Notes: generated by a model not told the origin, from the letters alone. A stretch of 64,000 bases of DNA from Anoplolepis gracilipes (GCF_047496725.1 NC_132984.1:2367001-2431000), one strand, 5' to 3'; counted from the first letter of the stretch, positions 25,067 to 37,265 are shown. Program-made: numbers and translations.

Positions 25067-25653
25067 TAGATTGAATAATATATCTTTGTAATCAGTTGGA
25101 GAGTTGAAAAGGAAAGAAGAAACAAAGAGGATGCTTACGTCTTCCCAACGAAATCCACTCGCGACAGATTTCGGACACCATGCATGCACACGATTCCATT
25201 TGTACTCCTTTCTTAGTCGAGGGCTATGCTCATACGTGAGGATGGAGACCGTAAGAAAGCGGATTCTCGCAATCTACGGATAAGCCGCAAAAGCCAAGTT
25301 TTTGCTACACTATTTACACAAGGACTATGTACAATGTGTTTATAACATGTCTCGGTTAAGACTAGTCAGTGAACTCAGATATCAAAACAGCGGAAACCCT
25401 CTCGGTCTTCGTTGTCAATCGTAACGACGTTATCATCGTTAATCCGTCCTTTGCTTCTTGGAATAGTCCGTTGGTCAATTTTAATCTCGCTGCTAAAGTG
25501 AGATGCGATGATTATATGGCCAACCGGGAAATGATCTAATTCCTTTTTTTGGTCGCTCAATGAAATTTTGTCGGATTTTAAACCTCGACGGATGTGTCAA
25601 ATTGTTGCATTAGTAATTTTCTGAAGATTTTCTGAAGATTAATATCTCTTCGT
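25067..25653. other. Intergenic downstream of the Sox21b-like gene
   Basis: Unique, moderately G+C sequence at 25.1-25.57 kb with no convincing exon; possibly distal 3' UTR or regulatory DNA. Confidence 0.45.
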
Positions 25654-25659
25654 TTTATT
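25654..25659 (-). terminator. Candidate polyadenylation signal AATAAA
   Basis: Minus-strand AATAAA about 575 nt beyond the Sox stop codon; a second one is at 25691-25696. Either could end the transcript. Confidence 0.35.
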
Positions 25660-26232
25660 AATGATCCTATATTTTTCCACTTCTTCAACTTTTATTTAAT
25701 TGATTCGTTTATCAAGATCTTCATTTATCAATAGCACTGAACTCGTTTTAATATTGCTAGACTTTTTAAAGATAATTCGAGAATTCTTCTACTAATTGAG
25801 AGTACTCTTGAGAAAAAGATTTCATCGTTGCAAGTCTATTAAAATCTGTGATAACTATTATGATGAGGAAACGGTGACACATTGTCGTAAAAGTTCGGCG
25901 AAAATCCATCCAGTAAAACAGAGAAAAGCTTATTTCAAGAAGAGAATAAGTTTTTCTATATCTCTCACAAAACGTTTCACTTTCTGTTAAATTCCACATT
26001 AGACGATACAGGGACACCAGATGTTTTCCCAGATATGTCTTCTTGAAAATACATTAAAATCTCGATTTCGTTAGAAGATGACGTTTCTTCCGGTCGGCGC
26101 GATTGATGACATTTCTTCATCTCGCCTCGTCAAATTCGCGAAATCTGCGTTAGCCGTCGCGATCCAGCCGTCGTGAGTCAGGCGTCATAGCAGCTGCTCG
26201 TCGAGGATAGATCAGAACTACGCTCTGTCGGG
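25654..26232 (-). other. Sox21b: Probable 3' UTR of the Sox21b-like gene with polyadenylation signals
   Basis: Downstream of the stop on the minus strand there is no further conserved coding sequence. AATAAA hexamers on that strand occur at 25696-25691 and 25659-25654, both A/T-rich and about 540-580 nt past the stop. The actual cleavage site cannot be read from sequence alone. Confidence 0.4.
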
Positions 26233-26787
26233 TCAGAAGATGACTGTCAATGGCCGGCGAAAAGACTCGTTTCCCGGTGCCGGTGCCGTCTGGTATCCGC
26301 CGTACTGGCTCATCTGCGGGCCCAGCAGGCCGCCGGCCTGGACCGGTCCGGGATAGTAAGCGGGCAGGGTCGCCCCGGGGCTCGCGGCCGACGACGTCGA
26401 TGTCGAGCTTGCACTAGACGAGCCCTGCTCAGTCCTCTCGTGCTGCTTGCTCGTGTCCGGCGACTCGGCGGCCGGCGATCTCGCGGGCCCGTTCCCGCCG
26501 ACCACGCTACCCGGGCTGGATTCCTCGTAGAGCTTGTTGGGCTCGTAACTCGATCGATTGTAATCGGCGATGGCCGGTTTCTGATCCATGTACAGCTTCG
26601 ACTGTTCAAAGTACGCTTTCGCCGAATCCAAGTAGCTTCGATCCAAATAGGTCTTCGCATTGGACGAGTCCAGGTACTTGGGATCCGCTGGGTACATGCT
26701 CATCGCCAGGGTGCTGGGTGGCATATAAGCGGCGCGATACTTGTCAGCTTCCATGGAATACTTCATGGCGTCCATCGAGCTCACCAC
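26233..26787 (-). CDS. Sox21b: SoxB2 (Sox21b-like), terminal coding exon 4
   Basis: Residues 202-385 and the TGA stop at 26235-26233. The acceptor cgtgtttcag precedes GTG-GTG-AGC in phase 0, matching the exon 3 donor. The first part is rich in regularly spaced Tyr, with YLD or YxD/YxE-like units at Y239, Y248, Y253, Y260 and Y267. A Ser/Thr/Ala-rich stretch follows (about residues 306-330), then Pro/Gly/Tyr-rich sequence and a short hydrophobic end, RRPLTVIF. Insect SoxB proteins often finish with a similar RRP-type tail. The region probably holds the transcriptional effector surface, but that is inference. Codon use is strongly G+C at third positions, typical of conserved developmental genes against this AT-rich background. 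Confidence 0.92.
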   Translation of the reverse strand: MVSSMDAMKYSMEADKYRAAYMPPSTLAMSMYPADPKYLDSSNAKTYLDRSYLDSAKAYFEQSKLYMDQKPAIADYNRSSYEPNKLYEESSPGSVVGGNGPARSPAAESPDTSKQHERTEQGSSSASSTSTSSAASPGATLPAYYPGPVQAGGLLGPQMSQYGGYQTAPAPGNESFRRPLTVIF

Positions 26788-28390
26788 CTGAAACACGAAA
26801 CGGGGAACCGTCTAGCCTTTGCAAATATAGATATTTAATTATATCATCCTGTGTTAATCAAGTTTAAATATAAATATAAATGTAAAGGGAGGACATTTAA
26901 TTTATTCATAAAATTTATTAATTCTCAGACAGTATTGACAATTCTAATAAAATCGAAAGAAATCGGTGCCTCGTTATTAGTCTTTGGAAACTTTTGCATT
27001 TCGAGTGCAGATCCAACGTTAGAAAAATGTATACTACGATGGGTAAAAGCAGACGACAAATTCGAGAGTCGACGCATTCGATTCGGTCGGGCGTGCCACG
27101 AATCGCGAAATCGGTCGATCCGGACCACTCGACTCGGTCCGGAAATTTGTTCTATGTCGAAGACAACGCTGCCAAACGGTCATAAATTTCGTCGCGTTGG
27201 ACCAAGCGCGTTCGGATGACCGGGCTGCCGCGAGTTGAGAAGGGGACGACGGGCTCCGAGAGATGACCGGTGTTATAAAAAGAAGGAGAAGAACTGGGAA
27301 GAGAAGGGGGAAGAGGGAATAGCGCGTATTGCCGATTCTATAATTCGTGGCCGAAGGAAGGACCGTGCGGGATCCTTTGTCGGATCGTTAAGCGGCTTTG
27401 TCCGGATGATTTACATGCAGTCTTAGCGATGCTAAGTCTCTCCCGCCCGCTACGACCAATTGATTACAAGCGCTCGGTTTCTCTCGCCCCCTTTTCCCTT
27501 CTCTGCGATTCGCGAGAATCGCGTCACTCTGTCCGGAAATTAAAAAATTTCTTCTGCCCGCGCGACGTTGAGATATTTGCATGAAAATTCACCCGATCGC
27601 CACAACTTGGACGATTATCACATTAATCGTTAAATTATCGTATCACGTATATATGCTTGTATTACATATATGAGAAATTATATTAAATTGCATATCAAAT
27701 TATCTATCTATATAAATTTAGTAAGTAAAATAAATTGTTGGATTTAATTATTCATCAATTCTTTATCGATATTATGTTTAAAATGCAGTAAATTTTTTAC
27801 AATATATAATATAAAGTCAAGAACGTTATAGTGTGCATAACTATATATGCAATTTACATCGATATTGTGTTAAATGGGACTTTCAAATGTGTCTACGCTC
27901 GTCATTATCGTGATAGTTTATTCCGTCTTCATCTAAGCCGTCGTTTTAGGAGACTTAATTATCCAACGCGATGTCGCTGCTAAAGAGGACAATGACACCA
28001 TATACCGTTCGCCTCTGTTTTCGCTCACAAAAGACTGGCATTCTCCTTTCGCGCCATGTGTCGTCGAAGTCGAGAACGAAAGAGAATGAGCGCACTTTAT
28101 TTTCCAAATGGCCTCGAAGCGGTGGGAGAGAGCATAGAGAACGAGAAAGTCAACTCCCTTACATTGCCGCATATTATGCCGTGGCCCTCGATATTTCAGA
28201 CGTTTCAACATTTTGTAAAAACTCTCGGAACTCGTTGCTTCCGAGAGAGATCCGTTTATGAGGGTATACCCCCCCCCCCCGCCAACAATTCCTATCGCTA
28301 ATCATCGATCCTAAGATTAATTTTTTACGAAATTTACGATAAGAATCAGTCGCGGCCAGCAAATCTTATCATTCAATTAACTCTCTCCTT

Positions 28391-28777
28391 CACTAAAAAA
28401 AAAATGATTTTGCAACTTTAACAAAGATTTTCTAGGTGCAAAAAATTAACTGAAACAAATAAATTATTAGCAGATACTGTGATACTGCATATATTTTGCA
28501 CTTGATCAATTTAAATGACAGACACAGAATTTATATCTGTACTATTAGTGTAATTTAGACAGAAAATTTTTCTTCGATGTCTATTGTCAAAGATTATTTT
28601 ATTTGTGATTAATATTTGACAATTGGATCTAAATTTTCTAAATGTATTGCTAGAATATTGCTGCTATAAATTCTATACGTGACAAACAATATTCTAATAA
28701 ATACAAAAATTAGCGATAAATTTTAATCCAGACATCGAGAAATCTACTATCTACATTAGCAAAATACTTTTTTGAGC
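28391..28777 (-). mobile_element. MITE family 1, copy 1
   Basis: About 387 bp bounded by short inverted ends resembling CACTCAAAAAAAT. Its reverse complement aligns along its whole length with the copies at 28925-29326 and 61068-61428. Shared landmarks include TGCAAAATATATG, TGACAGACACAG and TTAGCAAAATA. It has no coding capacity, so it is nonautonomous; the superfamily is not determined. Confidence 0.75.
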
Positions 28778-28924
28778 GTTTTTTTTTTATTACATTGTCA
28801 ATTGTAACTGAAAGAAAATTTATCCGTCAAATCAAAGTTAAAAAATTAAATTTAGCAACTTGGAAAATTGCATCTTTACAGAAACTCTATTAATTCTCTT
28901 CTTTAAATTTCTCTCTCTCTCTCT

Positions 28925-29326
28925 CATTAAAAAAAAATATTTTGCTAATGTAGATAGATTTCTAGATATCTCAATTAAAAATTATCGCTACTTTTTGTAT
29001 CTGTTAGAATATCGTTTGTCACGTATAGAATTTATAACAGCAATATTCCAGCAATACCTCTAGAAAATTTCGATCCCATTGGCAAAAATTAATCACAAAT
29101 ATAATTGTCCTTGACAATAGGCCTTAAAGATAGGGATCGCAGACAAATTTTCTGTCTAAATTACACTAATAGTAGAGATATAAATTCCGTCTCTGTCATT
29201 TAAATTGATCAAGTGCAAAATATATGTAGTATCACAGTGTATTTGCTAATAATTGATCTGTTTGAGTGAATTTTTTTACACCTAGAAAATTTTGGTCGAA
29301 GTTGCAGGATTATTTGTTTTTGAGTG
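28925..29326 (+). mobile_element. MITE family 1, copy 2 (inverted relative to copy 1)
   Basis: About 400 bp, the reverse complement of copy 1 with scattered substitutions and small indels. It lies 147 bp from copy 1, so the pair forms a long inverted repeat in intron 3. Its ends resemble the family terminus (CATTAAAAAAAAATAT at the left, TTTTTGAGTG at the right). Confidence 0.75.
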
Positions 29327-30481
29327 GCTGTTTCTCTCTCTGAGAAACTTTGAGAACCTAGGTGAGATATTGCGTAAGAGTGGAGTGTCCGCGATCGGAT
29401 TCGTTGGCGACGCTGATTGCGCTTCCGGTGCTGATGAGCCGAGGCGGCGAGAGGAAGAGCTGAAACTCGGCCGGGCGTGAAGATAACGTTGGAATTCTTC
29501 GAGCGTGCCGCTCGCCGTCGGTGTTCGCCAATAATGGTCGCTTGTATCGCGCCGGTGCGTCGTTCCAGACGCGTCGGCCATTCAGCCGCTGAATGCAGAA
29601 ATAACTAGCTATCTGTTTGTCTCCCCGCAGCCAGCTGCGGAAATTCATATACAGACCACGGTCTCCGGTTTCTGTTTGCGAAGCCACCCGGGGGCCCCTT
29701 TGTTGCGACAACGAATGAAACGTACCTACACTCATCCTCTCTCCTGCTCTACCTTCCGTTCTTCCACCCTCATCCTTCCTCCTCTCCCTCCCCCTTGCCA
29801 CCATCGACTCTTCCTCTCTCGCCCGCAATTCATCTTTCTCTTTTTCTTCTACTTTTCGCTTTATTTACGCGCCCGACGATCTGTCTCGCGGACTCGATAC
29901 GTCCAGTCGCCAATTGTCTCCAAGATAAATGGATTTGTGATTGTGATTGTGACTTTGTGGCGTTGCGAAATGTCAACGGGTTAACACTGTTGAATTAAAG
30001 AGAAATATCTCGAGAAGAATTAGCGAGATCGCTCAGAGGGTTGAATATCTACATACATGTATGTAATTTGATATTTACGATAATAATCACTTTTCTCAAA
30101 TAATCTTTCACTATTTTCTCTCAAAAGATAAAAAGGAATATTTTGTCGAGAAAATGATTGGTATCACTAATCTCACGATTAAAGTAGGAAACATTAGTAA
30201 ACGCGTTTGCCGAAAAATCTATGCGAGTACGTATGGTAGAAAGAGTATTACTGTATAGCTGTATATATTTTTGTAAGAAAATCCGTAAAATAATTGCATT
30301 TAATTAAAGAAGCGCGGATGCGATCAATTAGTAATTGGCGCGAGCGTTGAAGCGAGAATTAACCGGTCATTCACTGGTGCATTTATCCTACGTCCGTAAC
30401 ATGACACGAAAAGCGTTGTATCGGAGCGCTTCGCACCTACACACACATATTGATCATCACATGAAAGAATTATCGACTTAC

Positions 30482-30633
30482 CTGAGCAGGTGCCGCGAGA
30501 CCAGACATGGCCGCCGATTGTTGTGCTGCCGCTGCCGCGGCCGCAGCCATGCTGGCCGCGGAGAGGGAACCGTAAGCAGCCGCAGGGCCGTAATAGGTAC
30601 CCATCCCGGCTTGTCCCATGCTACCAGCCATCC
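30482..30633 (-). CDS. Sox21b: SoxB2 (Sox21b-like), coding exon 3, Ala/Gly/Met-rich linker
   Basis: Residues 152-201 plus the last two bases of codon 151. The acceptor is aacattatag and the donor CTCAG|GTAAGTCG is a near-perfect consensus; the exon ends in phase 0. The product is low in complexity: it starts MAGSMGQAGMGTYYG, has an eight-Ala run at residues 180-187, and ends SGLAAPAQ. Alanine tracts of this kind are common in SoxB regulatory regions and often accompany repression; no domain can be assigned. Third positions are G+C-rich, unlike the AT-rich intron around it. An open frame on the opposite strand (30335-30793) is only a shadow of this exon. Its phase agrees exactly with exons 2 and 4, which is the main support for it. 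Confidence 0.88.
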
Positions 30634-33600
30634 CTATAATGTTAACAACGCGGATATCGATAAGATAGCGGTGATTTACGGAGCGTCGTTTCCGAGCGAT
30701 ACATTAATTGCGTGCAAGTTGCATTTATGTAAACATCGACGGTACAACAAGAATAATTATACATATTTCGTGCCGCGAGTGTTTGTGTTGTGATCCTGTG
30801 GGAGATTGTTAATTAAAGCGTCAGGAATGTACGAGGTTGTATGCCATGAGAGAATGTCAAGCGGAAGTATTTTTACAGTTAGCCCTAAGTTGGCCGCTCG
30901 AGCTCGAATATGTATCTGACGTTTTTTTTTTCTCCCTCTATGATGACTATGGAATTATTGAAGAAGATGTGTCTCGGAAATTAACGTATCCACGTTCTTG
31001 ACACATGGGTATTATTACCATGTTTTTATTCTTTGTATTAGTATAGGGAATGTTTTAAACTGTAGTTTCTTCAGCCGGAAATACCGAAAATAACGAAATA
31101 AGAAATAGAGATGTTGATTTAGGAAATAGTGAGCGGTCGCTTTTGCTTTAGAATAAGAAACGCGTTTTCTTTTGGGTATCGACAATGACCGCTAATGATC
31201 ATCGACTATTTTCGATGAAGATTGATATCTGGTTCTCTGTCTAACACGTGTCTGGCTCTTTTTTCTACCGTTTTGCATGTTTTGCCGTGCGTTTAGAAAG
31301 AGAAAAAGAAGGAGGGACAAGAATGTGTACTGGGTGGCTTATCGATCATCGACTAAACCTTCGACCAAGTCCTATTGTCGAGTGAGGACCATAGCGACCG
31401 GGAGATGTTGCTCATTCGCCTCGTTTCAGCGAAGCTAACCCGAAGGAGGATGATTGGCGTTGAGTTCTCCGAGATTTATGATCATCAATGACGCCCGAAG
31501 AGATCTCGCCAAAGGCGAGATGGGCGCTTCGGCGATCGAAATGCTATTCGTTTCTGGACGTGAAAAAATCCCGCAACACCTTTACCGGCATTCCCGATTC
31601 ATCGTACTTTATGAAACAAACGAGTACACTTTATATATTAATTACTTTGCGAATAGATTAATTTTATGTGAATTGAAGAGACGAGATTTGATATATTTTT
31701 ATAATTTTGAAATTTATATTTATATATTTTTATAAGAGGATATTTATTGATTTCAAAGCTGTATTTTATATTAACATTTTATATTTGCCGATAATATATT
31801 TTAATTCTCTTTACATTGATTTGAAATCAAATCGGTTGATTAAAAATATTAAATATCTGTTTTCATGTAACTTCGTTAAAACGTATTTATCGGATTTTTT
31901 TGTATCAATCTTTTGCCTTTTCGATTTAATTAGAGTTAATCGAACGTGGTAGAGTTTATTTACGACGTCTGTCGATTTTGATTTATCTTTTTCGCCTGTA
32001 GAAATTCGAGAACAGATGTTCGATGAATCGGGTTCTTGGTACGCGCGAGTCCCCTCGGTTTGCAGAGATTTGTTTGCCGTTCCTGGGTTGCTATTGTCTT
32101 CATTGTTTCGCACTTCGTACCGGATTACGTAATTTTGAATTTCCATGCCGGACGAAGGCGCGAGGGAGTCGCAACCTGATTACTAAGTCTAAATATTTTA
32201 CGCGCGTCGTGACCGTCTGTCGCAATTCTCTCCCGTCGCATAATAATTCAAACGCAAACACAAAAGATTCTACCGTACGACGTCGTTTTCTCCATTCGGC
32301 GCATCTCGTTCTTCATGTTTTGAAACTTGCGAATAATTTATGTTAGTCTCTCACGTACTCATAAAAAATACATAAGGGATTACGTATTATATCACTGTGT
32401 GGATTCAACGATCTCTTATTGTTAGATGTTTACGTTTATCGAAGAAATATAATTATCTTGTTGTCTCGTCATTATTTTCATCATATTACAAATAAATTTA
32501 AAGTTGTGACGTCTTTCTGTAAAAAAAAAAAAAACAAAAAAAAAAAAACAAAAGTATATTATTTAATTTAATTTTAAATTATTAAAGAAAAACTTTGGAA
32601 ATAAGAAGAATTAAAAAACATAATATTATTAGATGCAACTTGCAGCATTGTGAAAAAACTTTGTGTAATTAAAATTATCTACATATTTAAAAATTGTTTT
32701 CTTAATTTGAGCACGCGCGCCCTTTATCATTGTAGATTGACTTGATATCGCGAAGACACGGGAGTAAAACGGAAAAGGGAAATGGGGGGAATGCGCTGGA
32801 ATAAACCGTCGAATAATTTCCTTCGGTGCTGTAGGACCGTACATTGCGGATCGTGTTCGTTCTTGGATTCATTGCACTCAGGCACGCGAGCGCATAAATA
32901 TGTCGTAGGTTCATTATTTATCGAATTGTCTTAAGCTTCTGCAGTATTATGTGAAAGTCCACGCGACTCAGCAGTCACGCCCGGGGGTTACAAGCACATG
33001 ACTTCATAGAGATACTCGCGATCGTAAATCTGTCTCACTAGTTGAAAAAAGGACAGTCACCCCGGTGTATGTAGTCTGATGACAATTTAAAAAACTTTAG
33101 AGGACAGCGTGTTTTGCATTTTCTTCTTTTCTTTTTTAATTATCAATATATTGTTTCACAAAAAAAAACCTAATACTCCTTCTTTTAATAAAAGTCTTGT
33201 AATATTTTAATAACTCAATTTTTTCTTTGGAAGCGTCTAAATTTATATTTATATATAATTAATCAACTTTTTGTTTTTAAAAGTTATGGGATTATGACGA
33301 ATATAAGTTTATCCAGTCAACTGGTATGTCGCACCAGTTGACGTTAATAATACAAGTATTGTAAGTCGCGATCAGGATTTCGAATTAACATGAGAATTTG
33401 CGATTTCGCGCGTTGTCCTGAAATTTTGCGCTTGAAGCTTGTCCTCAAATTGAATCCTTAGGCATAGGCCTCGTGCCGAAACGGAAACTCGAGTAATTTA
33501 TTCCAAACCCACGCGCTCGTTTTATGCGTCTACCACTGGTCAAGAAGTTGCAGAAATATCCAGAATAGGAACTATTGAGAAAAAGAAAAAGGACTGAAGA

Positions 33601-34413
33601 TGCCCTTTTTTAAAGAAAAGAAAAGAAAATGACAAATACGATTTTTCAAACGAATAATAGAACAAAAAAGGTGTTTTTACCTGAAGGAAAGACTATAGTG
33701 GCAAATGTCGATTCAACAAAGTTAATAGCTGTGTAGATATTACATTAATGGGTGTGTTAAGTACACAAACATAAACCGGATAATGATTTCCACAATAATA
33801 GTAGTAAGAAGTACTTTAAATTTAAAAGGATTTGACCGTTTCATTTTTTTTTTTTTTTTTTTGATTCTTTAATACAGCAAAATTTTCTCTTCTCCAAATT
33901 CGTATGCTAAAAGTGCGAATCGTTTTGTATGTTTCCCGTTTCTGATTATCTAAACGCTGCAGGAGTTTCAACTCGAGAGCTTGAATAGAAATGTGCAGAG
34001 AGAAGGTCACGAAGGAGATATAAATGGGAAGTAGGAGAGTCTCCACGTCCGATAAATCGGAGATTACCGATCGCTTTTCGCGGCGAGATCGCGTGGGCGT
34101 CGAGGGATAAATTCCAGCCTTAATCGCGACATCACCATTGCCGGAATTAATAATTTCTCGAAAGATATCCTTAAACTTTCGCCTACACTCGCGGCCACGA
34201 ATTACACGACGACGATAAATTACAAGGTGAATACGGCCGCGCAATATACAATGTGACATGAATATTCGAATGCTATCGTTTTCACGTTAAAAATATAATA
34301 GCAGTAAAGAATAATTGTGATAATAGAAACGCGTTATGAAAGCGGTTCAAATCTGCGAAAGAGAGAAAATACACTTTTGAATTTAAATCTTCTAAAACGC
34401 TGTATGTGTATAT

Positions 34414-34414
<1 letters not shown>

Positions 34415-34452
<38 letters not shown>
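34415..34452. repeat. (GT)n microsatellite
   Basis: Uninterrupted GT dinucleotide run of about 19 units in intron 2. Confidence 0.95.
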
Positions 34453-34462
<10 letters not shown>

Positions 34463-35359
34463 ATATTATTTAAAAGCAATAATAATCTCAAGTCGGAATA
34501 GTAATCATAAATGGAAATAATTGTAATTGCAAGAGTATGATTTAATTCATAATTAAACGTAATAATTGAAGGGATAATGTAATACAGTTATATAATTTGA
34601 GAGATAAATCAACGATGACGGTAACGATTAATTAATATCAGCACCACGGTGAACTATTTTAAATAATTACAATATAGTAATACGATCCAACTACCAATTG
34701 ATCGAACAATCTATGCTTCGAAAAACGAATTGCGATATTCGTAAAATATCTTGTTTATACTCGTTACTTTTAACAATGCAATTATCCATACACTTTCGGT
34801 AACAAATAAATAAGTGGATGAGATGTGTTTTGTTTATATATACGAAAAATATGCACGTATTACTGCACAGTAATGCAGACAACGCGTCCGTGTGTTGTCA
34901 CCTTTGTTGCAGCGCACGTCAAAAGAAAGATTGCAATAATTAAATTACAAATCGCACCGCGTTCAGCGCGCATAATGCATTCGCGTTTCCGTCGGGCGTT
35001 AATTAAACAAATTGGTAGCGTACCGCGCATTTTCCGTGTTCTTCTACACGCTTTTGCACGCGAACTCGATTCCATTACGATCGCTCAATTGTCACAATAA
35101 ACTAACCAGACGTGACGTGACGTCAGCGCGTAGTCGCAAGTGTTCGGCACGAGTGTTTACGCAACTGCGAGATGCAATATTTGCAACAACATTTCCACGC
35201 GCCACTTCGCTGCATTGCGGTGCAACGAGGTGATTCCCGTCGGAAAGGTCAATTTTTTTTTTATACGTTTAAAAGCGGCAAATATTTTCGATAAGATATA
35301 TATGATATGAAATTGATAATATTATTAATGGAAATGGTTAGTAATATTATTAATAGAAA

Positions 35360-35381
35360 AAGAGAGAGAGAGAGAGAGAGA
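35360..35381. repeat. (GA)n microsatellite
   Basis: Short pure AG run in intron 2. Confidence 0.9.
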
Positions 35382-36110
35382 AATATATTGTCGCAATGTA
35401 ATATTAAAAAAAGAGATTTAATTTTGATATTTAGAATTACATATGATAATGTTATATCATGGTTGCTCAACTCGTCATGATTGACCGATCATGACGCGAT
35501 TCTCACAGTCTATCGATTCTTAGCTAAAGAACATACAGTAAATTGTGAATTTAAGTCTTCTTTTGATTCTATTTTTATGTAAAGCGGCCTATTCTAAACA
35601 TAACTAATTGTAAAATTTTTCAACGCTGCAAGACTTGACAGATAAACACGTGGAAAATTACATGAAACAAATTCTTATTCATTTTTTTATTTAAAAAAAA
35701 TAAAATGCAACCATCATCAACAAAAAAGAACTGGTAACGTCTCTTTAAACGTACCTTTTATATTATTACATTTTTATAATTAAAATAAATAAAATCACAT
35801 AAATTGTGCAAGCGAGATCCGAGATATTTATGCTACGAGCAAGAATTATAGGCATATATATGAGGCATATTTGTAATATTGTTGTTATAAACAACATAAG
35901 AGTGGTAAGGTGTGTAACGTGTATTTGTACTCGGTGTAATGATCATGTTGCCCTCTAAAGAACCTAGAAAAAAAAAAAAAAAAAATAAAAATAGAAAAAG
36001 AAAGTGGAGTAGTTGCTCCTTATCGGCCATAAAAGTCAATCATGCTTTAATAAAAAAGTTGTGCAGCTCTGTGTTATATAACATATAAAATTAATAATTA
36101 AAATACTTAC

Positions 36111-36305
36111 CGGCTCGGAGAGCGTCCATGGGAACACTTGGATACGGAATGCTGTAAGGATAGCCTTCTTTTCGCAGGGTCTTGGGTTTTCTTCGCGGTC
36201 TATACTTGTAATCTGGATGTTCTTTCATGTGTTGGGCGCGTAACCTCTTGGCCTGGTCGATGAACGGACGTTTTTCATCTTCCGTAAGAAGCTTCCATTC
36301 CGCGC
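36111..36305 (-). CDS. Sox21b: SoxB2 (Sox21b-like), coding exon 2 with second half of HMG box
   Basis: Residues 86-151. The acceptor attgtgacag precedes GC-GCG-GAA-TGG, and the G from exon 1 restores Gly-Ala-Glu-Trp, so the HMG box continues without a gap. It completes helices 2 and 3 (AEWKLLTEDEKRPFID, then AKRLRAQHMKEHPDYKY) and ends with the basic RPRRKPKT tail that carries nuclear-localisation signal in Sox proteins. After the box comes YPSVPMDALRAG, a Sox21-type extension not expected in SoxNeuro or Dichaete. The donor is GCC-G|gtaagtat, phase 1. One unusual point is Gln in IDQAKRLRAQHM, where relatives usually have Glu and Leu or Met. It lies between the 14.0-kb intron 1 and the 5.5-kb intron 2. 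The upstream in-frame extension of this ORF is intron, not coding. Confidence 0.93.
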
Positions 36306-36879
36306 CTGTCACAATTTTCATCTTACGATTAACAATAAGAGCGCAAATGTGTACATCAGTTGCATTTATCGTCGCATAAATATGATTCTCATATTCAATC
36401 ATTAATCGACTGGATAATTCGTTCCATTTTATGTTACAATGTCTTTTTTTGCAATTGTATCTAGTTATTAAATAGTGATTAATAACGGTTGTTTGAAAGT
36501 ATAAATATTTGAGAACCGTCCATTCCGTCAATTTGACTCGTAAATATTTACAACAATGCAAAAACCATTCGTGACGATCGCGGCATCGATTGTCAAATAT
36601 TAATATTTCGTATTTGTCTTTACATTTACTTTTGGTTATTCATCAACTAAATAAAAGATTAAGCCGCATTTAACGAAAAGAGGAAAATATAAAAATTATT
36701 ATTATTATGTCTATCATATATATATATATATACATGATAAGTAATATATAATGTAAATTTCTAAATTTAAAATTATACGATTAATTGTCATACGCGTTGT
36801 GGCTTTTCGCGTCGCATTTAAACGCTCTCGGAGGGACTCATTGGACACGTTTTTAACCCCTTCGTCGCTTCTCTACCCC

Positions 36880-37135
36880 CACTCATCGAGCTAGCTGATT
36901 GTTTTGCGCAGAATTAATTACCACTTGTTGTCGGCGAGACCGCCGAGGCGCGCACAAAGCGCGAAGCCCCGGTATTCTGGAAACGGAACCTACCAGTAGC
37001 GAGGTGCGCGACGCACCGACCCCCCGACGCCGAGGGGCACAATGCGCCCCCGGGATTTGCACCGCGACGCCGCCAACAATGGCCGCCGCAGCGAGATGTC
37101 GACGTCGCGATGCCGGAAAGCTCGTGTTTACTGAA
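36880..37135. promoter_or_regulatory. CpG-rich block in intron 1 with a Sox-type site
   Basis: A sharply G+C- and CpG-rich island in AT-rich intron. It contains AACAATGG at 37075-37082, a good match to the Sox consensus WWCAAWG. It could be an enhancer, an alternative promoter or an unspliced alternative first exon; nothing in the sequence decides this. Confidence 0.3.
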
Positions 37136-37187
37136 GATTGATTTCACTGAGATTTCGCTATACCGACGATGTCGAAAAAAGCTCTTG

Positions 37188-37201
37188 AAAGAAATAAAAT
37201 A

Positions 37202-37251
<50 letters not shown>

Positions 37252-37265
37252 TATTTTATTTCTTT
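37188..37265. repeat. Perfect palindrome centred on a (TA)n run
   Basis: AAAGAAATAAAATAATG at the left is the exact reverse complement of the right flank CATTATTTTATTTCTTT. Between them lies a (TA)n tract at about 37204-37249. The whole is a cruciform-prone palindrome, possibly a tiny MITE with an expanded centre. Confidence 0.8.

Larger units (their letters stand above)
26788..30481 (-). other. Sox21b-like intron 3 (3,694 bp)
   Basis: Canonical gt..ag intron between coding exons 3 and 4. It contains G+C-richer unique sequence at about 27.0-27.6 kb and 29.35-29.95 kb, a short poly-C run near 28.27 kb, and two copies of one MITE in opposite orientation (28391-28777 and 28925-29326). The GC-richer parts carry open frames but none has splice sites or codon patterns that support an exon. 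They are candidate regulatory sequence. Confidence 0.8.
30634..36110 (-). other. Sox21b-like intron 2 (5,477 bp)
   Basis: Canonical intron between coding exons 2 and 3. It is AT-rich at 31.6-32.0 and 32.3-33.4 kb and more mixed at 30.7-31.6, 32.7-33.1 and 33.8-35.2 kb. Simple repeats are A-runs near 32521, T-runs near 33843, (GT)n at 34415-34452 and (GA)n at 35360-35381. No exon or recognisable transposon was seen. Confidence 0.75.

Noticed and set aside
25218..25249. Possible third exon of the plus-strand gene (tttcttag before, gtaaga after)
   Set aside because: In the phase required by the 21336 donor it hits a TGA almost at once.
26440..26838. 132-codon plus-strand frame
   Set aside because: Antisense shadow of the G+C-rich Sox exon 4.
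29358..29828. 156-codon minus-strand frame in Sox intron 3
   Set aside because: Arg/Glu/Gly-rich product from GA-biased sequence, partly overlapping a MITE end; no splice sites fit it between exons 3 and 4.
30335..30793. 152-codon plus-strand open frame
   Set aside because: It is the antisense shadow of Sox coding exon 3.
36306..36561. Upstream extension of the exon 2 reading frame
   Set aside because: The HMG box joins exactly at the acceptor at 36305, so the extension is intron sequence that happens to be open.
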